NCBI GenBank assembly: GCA_937934165.1
Contig: CALGZX010000077.1
Span: 1 to 8,589, forward strand
Direction: 5' to 3'
Origin: an uncultured Collinsella sp.
Lineage (GTDB): Bacteria > Actinomycetota > Coriobacteriia > Coriobacteriales > Coriobacteriaceae
Length of the DNA stretch: 8,589 nucleotides
This document shows, in pieces, positions 6,695-8,589 of the stretch. The notes below the pieces were generated by a model. The model saw only the letters and a list, made by a program, of their open reading frames with translations. It ran no database searches and was not told where the DNA came from. Every line of letters starts with the position of its first letter. Within the stretch, counting starts at the first letter, position 1. Position numbers and translations under genes: made by a program.

Positions 6695-8365
6695 CTAAAC
6701 CTCCATGACGACCGGGATGATCATCGGACGGGTGCGCGTACGGCTCCAGATAAAGTTAGAGAGCGAATCGCGCACGGCCTTACGAATAGCATCGGAACCG
6801 CTGCTCGTAAAGCTGAACTTGCCCTTCTCGATCGTCTTCATGATGGACGCGGAGGCATCCTCGGAGAACTGGTCGTCGATGGCAAACGAGACACCGCGGC
6901 CCGAGAACTCGATGGCCTCGATCTTCTTGTGCTTGAGCGAGACGATGGCAACAGCGGTAACCATACCGTCGTTGGCGAGCTTCTGGCGATCGCGCAAGAC
7001 GATGGGGTCGGTATCGCCGATACGCAGGCCATCGACGTAGACGACGCCGGACTCGACGGGCGTACCGCGCTTGACGATACCGCCGCGCATCTCGAGCGTG
7101 TCGCCGTTATCGAGGATAAAGATATGATCGTCCTTGATGCCCATCTTGCGGGCCAGCTGGGCATGGGCGCGCAGATGCACGGCCTCACCGTGAACCGGCA
7201 TAAAGTACGTGGGCTTGGCCATGGCCATCAGGAGCTTGAGCTCCTCCTGGCTACCGTGGCCCGAGACGTGGACGAGAGCGCGGTTTTTATCCCACACGTC
7301 GCAGCCGAGCTTGGCCAGGCTGTTGACGACCTGCTGGACGGCCTTCTCGTTGCCAGGAACGGGCGTTGCCGAGAGGATGACGGTATCGCCCTCGTGGATG
7401 GAGAGCGTCTTGTGCTCTCCGTTGGCCATGCGGGACAGGGCCGACAGCGGCTCGCCCTGCGAACCGGTGCACATGACGACAATCTTGTCGTCGGGCAGGT
7501 TATCAATGTCAAAGGCATCGATGATATCAGCGTCGTCGATGTTGAGGTAGCCCAACTCACGCGCCACGCGGGTGTTGGTGAGCATGGAGCGACCGGTCAC
7601 AACAACCTTACGGCCGCACTTGCGGGCGGCATCGCAGATCTGCTGCAAACGATGGATGTGGCTCGAGAACGACGCGACGAACACGCGACCCGGGGCGTTC
7701 TTGATGGCGTGCAGCAGGTTGGGTCCAACCTCGGCCTCGGACTTGGTAAAGCCGGGAACCGTGGCATTGGTGGAGTCGGACAGCAGCAGGTCGACGCCCT
7801 GCTTGGCAAAGCGGCTGATAGCGGCATAGTCGGGCGTAACACCATCGATGGGCGTCTGGTCGAGCTTAAAGTCGCCGGTGTGCATAACGGTGCCCTGATT
7901 GGTGCGGATAAACACGCCCAGAGCGCCGGGGATGGAGTGCGTCATCGAGAAAAAGTCGAGCGAGATGCCGCCGAGGTTGACATGGCTGCCGCCCTTGACC
8001 TCGCGGAACTTGGGTGCGCGGATGCGGAACTCAGAAAGCTTGCCCTCGATAAAGCCAAGCGTCAGCTTGCTCGAGAAGATGGGCACCTTATTGTTGAGGT
8101 CCTGCAGCAGATACGGAAGCGAACCGGTGTGGTCCTCGTGGCCGTGGGTAACGACGATACCGCGGAGCTTCTCTTCGTTCTCAAGAACGTAGGTATAGTC
8201 AGGAAGCACCAGGTCGATACCGGGTTGGGAGTCGTCGGGGAACATGAGGCCAGCGTCGACGAGCACCATGTCGTCGCCGCACTCGAAGACCGTCATGTTC
8301 TTGCCGATACCATCAAGGCCGCCGAGCGGGATGATCTTCAAGGGAGATGATTTTTTAGCTGCCAT
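6695..8365 (-). CDS. rnj: Ribonuclease J (metallo-beta-lactamase/beta-CASP RNase)
   Basis: RNase J is a zinc-dependent 5'-3' exonuclease and endonuclease acting in mRNA decay and rRNA maturation. From the ATG at 8365 the product is 556 residues, close to Bacillus RNase J1 (about 555). It begins MAAKKSSPLKIIPLGGLDGIGKNM, the family N-terminus. Metal-ligand motifs are HGHEDH (H74, H76, D78, H79), TH at 142-143, and HTGDFK (H162, D165). The beta-CASP region (about 215-370) includes ASFSSHIHRLQQI, TGRSM, CTGSQGEP and SGHGSQEELK, and PVHGE has H392. The C-terminal domain (about 450-556) ends RPMIIPVVMEV. An in-frame extension back to an ATG at 8518 is unlikely: its sequence, rich in Cys and Trp, does not resemble the family, and AAAGGA sits before 8365. 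It is the first gene of the visible operon. The family is certain; J1 versus J2 class is not assignable. Confidence 0.96.
   Translation of the reverse strand: MAAKKSSPLKIIPLGGLDGIGKNMTVFECGDDMVLVDAGLMFPDDSQPGIDLVLPDYTYVLENEEKLRGIVVTHGHEDHTGSLPYLLQDLNNKVPIFSSKLTLGFIEGKLSEFRIRAPKFREVKGGSHVNLGGISLDFFSMTHSIPGALGVFIRTNQGTVMHTGDFKLDQTPIDGVTPDYAAISRFAKQGVDLLLSDSTNATVPGFTKSEAEVGPNLLHAIKNAPGRVFVASFSSHIHRLQQICDAARKCGRKVVVTGRSMLTNTRVARELGYLNIDDADIIDAFDIDNLPDDKIVVMCTGSQGEPLSALSRMANGEHKTLSIHEGDTVILSATPVPGNEKAVQQVVNSLAKLGCDVWDKNRALVHVSGHGSQEELKLLMAMAKPTYFMPVHGEAVHLRAHAQLARKMGIKDDHIFILDNGDTLEMRGGIVKRGTPVESGVVYVDGLRIGDTDPIVLRDRQKLANDGMVTAVAIVSLKHKKIEAIEFSGRGVSFAIDDQFSEDASASIMKTIEKGKFSFTSSGSDAIRKAVRDSLSNFIWSRTRTRPMIIPVVMEV
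6700..6704 (-). promoter_or_regulatory. Ribosome binding site deciding the ftsK TTG start
   Basis: GGAGG falls in the last codons of rnj (Met-Glu-Val-stop), 6 nt before TTG at 6693. The rnj TAG (6697-6695) and the TTG are separated by one base. The spacing is ideal and the following residues, MARGSAQNAK, suit a soluble, basic FtsK N-terminus. Confidence 0.8.
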
Positions 8366-8379
8366 AGGTTCGTGTGGTT

Positions 8380-8385
8380 TCCTTT
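8380..8385 (-). promoter_or_regulatory. Ribosome binding site supporting the rnj start
   Basis: AAAGGA (within AAGAAAGGA, complementary to the 16S 3' tail) lies 14 nt before the ATG at 8365. The gap is long, but no in-frame ATG, GTG or TTG lies between, and the same GAAAGGA style precedes yajQ and rimO. Confidence 0.55.
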
Positions 8386-8470
8386 CTTCGAAACTGGTCT
8401 GGAACAACCGACGGGGCGCTTCTGGCAAACCGACCGCCGGGAACGTACAAACATGCATCACAGAGTCGAT

Positions 8471-8513
8471 ACAATAACCACAGTATGATACCCATTTGCA
8501 CAACAACAGACCA
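8471..8513 (-). promoter_or_regulatory. Weak candidate promoter upstream of rnj
   Basis: On the minus strand TATCAT (8490-8485) matches the -10 consensus at 5 of 6 bases. The hexamer 17 bp upstream, TGGTCT (8513-8508), matches the -35 consensus at only 3 of 6. The stretch is more AT-rich than its surroundings. It would give a leader of about 110 nt before rnj. This is inspection only and no transcription data support it. Confidence 0.3.
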
Positions 8514-8547
8514 CCCATGCATCAAAGCCCCATCTGAACCTGTGTAT

Positions 8548-8581
8548 CCCGCCGGTCAGGGCTCAGCGGCCCCGGCACGGG
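8548..8581. other. GC-rich imperfect hairpin at the right edge
   Basis: CCCGCCGG at 8548-8555 can pair with CCGG-CA-CGGG at 8572-8581, leaving a 2-nt bulge and a loop of about 16 nt. No T-run follows on the minus strand. On the plus strand it is followed by CTAAGTTT before the window ends. It may be a terminator or attenuator of a gene lying outside, or chance in GC-rich DNA. The rest of 8366-8589, apart from the ribosome site and the weak promoter candidate, shows no gene I can support. Confidence 0.3.
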
Positions 8582-8589
8582 CTAAGTTT

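Noticed and set aside
6494..8350. A 618-codon plus-strand open frame antisense to rnj
   Set aside because: It mirrors RNase J codons, has no family match I can recognise and no ribosome site; the minus-strand product has all catalytic motifs.
8366..8518. N-terminal extension of RNase J to an ATG at 8518
   Set aside because: The added 51 residues do not resemble RNase J, and the product from 8365 matches the normal family length and N-terminus behind AAAGGA.
1..8589. CRISPR arrays, tRNA or rRNA genes, insertion sequences
   Set aside because: No regularly spaced direct repeats, no cloverleaf or rRNA-like stretches, and no transposase or terminal inverted repeats were seen on either strand.

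Overview
The window is a GC-rich bacterial fragment in which every gene I can support is on the minus strand. Read in transcription order, from high to low coordinates, it holds RNase J (rnj), the DNA translocase FtsK, a RodZ-like membrane helix-turn-helix protein, a YajQ-family nucleotide-binding protein, and the radical-SAM methylthiotransferase RimO. The order rnj-ftsK-rodZ-rimO, the GC-rich codon use and the long low-complexity linkers suggest an actinobacterial host, most likely a gut Coriobacteriia such as Collinsella. That assignment is an inference; no marker gene here proves it.

Layout: 8366-8589 is the leader upstream of rnj, with only weak promoter candidates and one GC-rich hairpin. 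rnj (8365-6695), ftsK (6693-3913) and rodZ (3913-2402) are packed with a 1-nt gap and then a 1-nt overlap. Strong GGAGG-type ribosome sites lie inside the preceding gene, so they look translationally coupled. yajQ (2375-1878) and rimO (1850 leftward) follow after gaps of about 27 nt, each with its own GAAAGGA-type ribosome site. No terminator is visible between the genes, so the set looks like one operon combining RNA turnover, chromosome segregation and division, cell shape, and ribosome modification.

The main anomaly is at the left. RimO reads normally through its methylthiotransferase and radical-SAM domains. Near residues 362-372 (about position 765-738) it then changes, in frame and with no stop, into an internal piece of pyruvate:ferredoxin oxidoreductase (NifJ) that runs off the window edge. 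The RimO TRAM domain is missing, as are the NifJ N-terminus and start. Codon choice changes at the same place: the NifJ side uses only ACC for Thr and never CCG or TCG, whereas the RimO side uses ACG, CCG and TCG freely. The simplest explanation is a chimeric join of DNA from two genomes through a short shared motif, probably a metagenome assembly error, rather than a real fusion protein.

Other points of interest are a 12-residue motif duplicated exactly in the FtsK linker despite several silent DNA differences, and an unusually long RodZ with an Arg/Gly-rich cytoplasmic linker and a Thr/Asp-rich external tail. I found no convincing new defence, mobile or CRISPR system.
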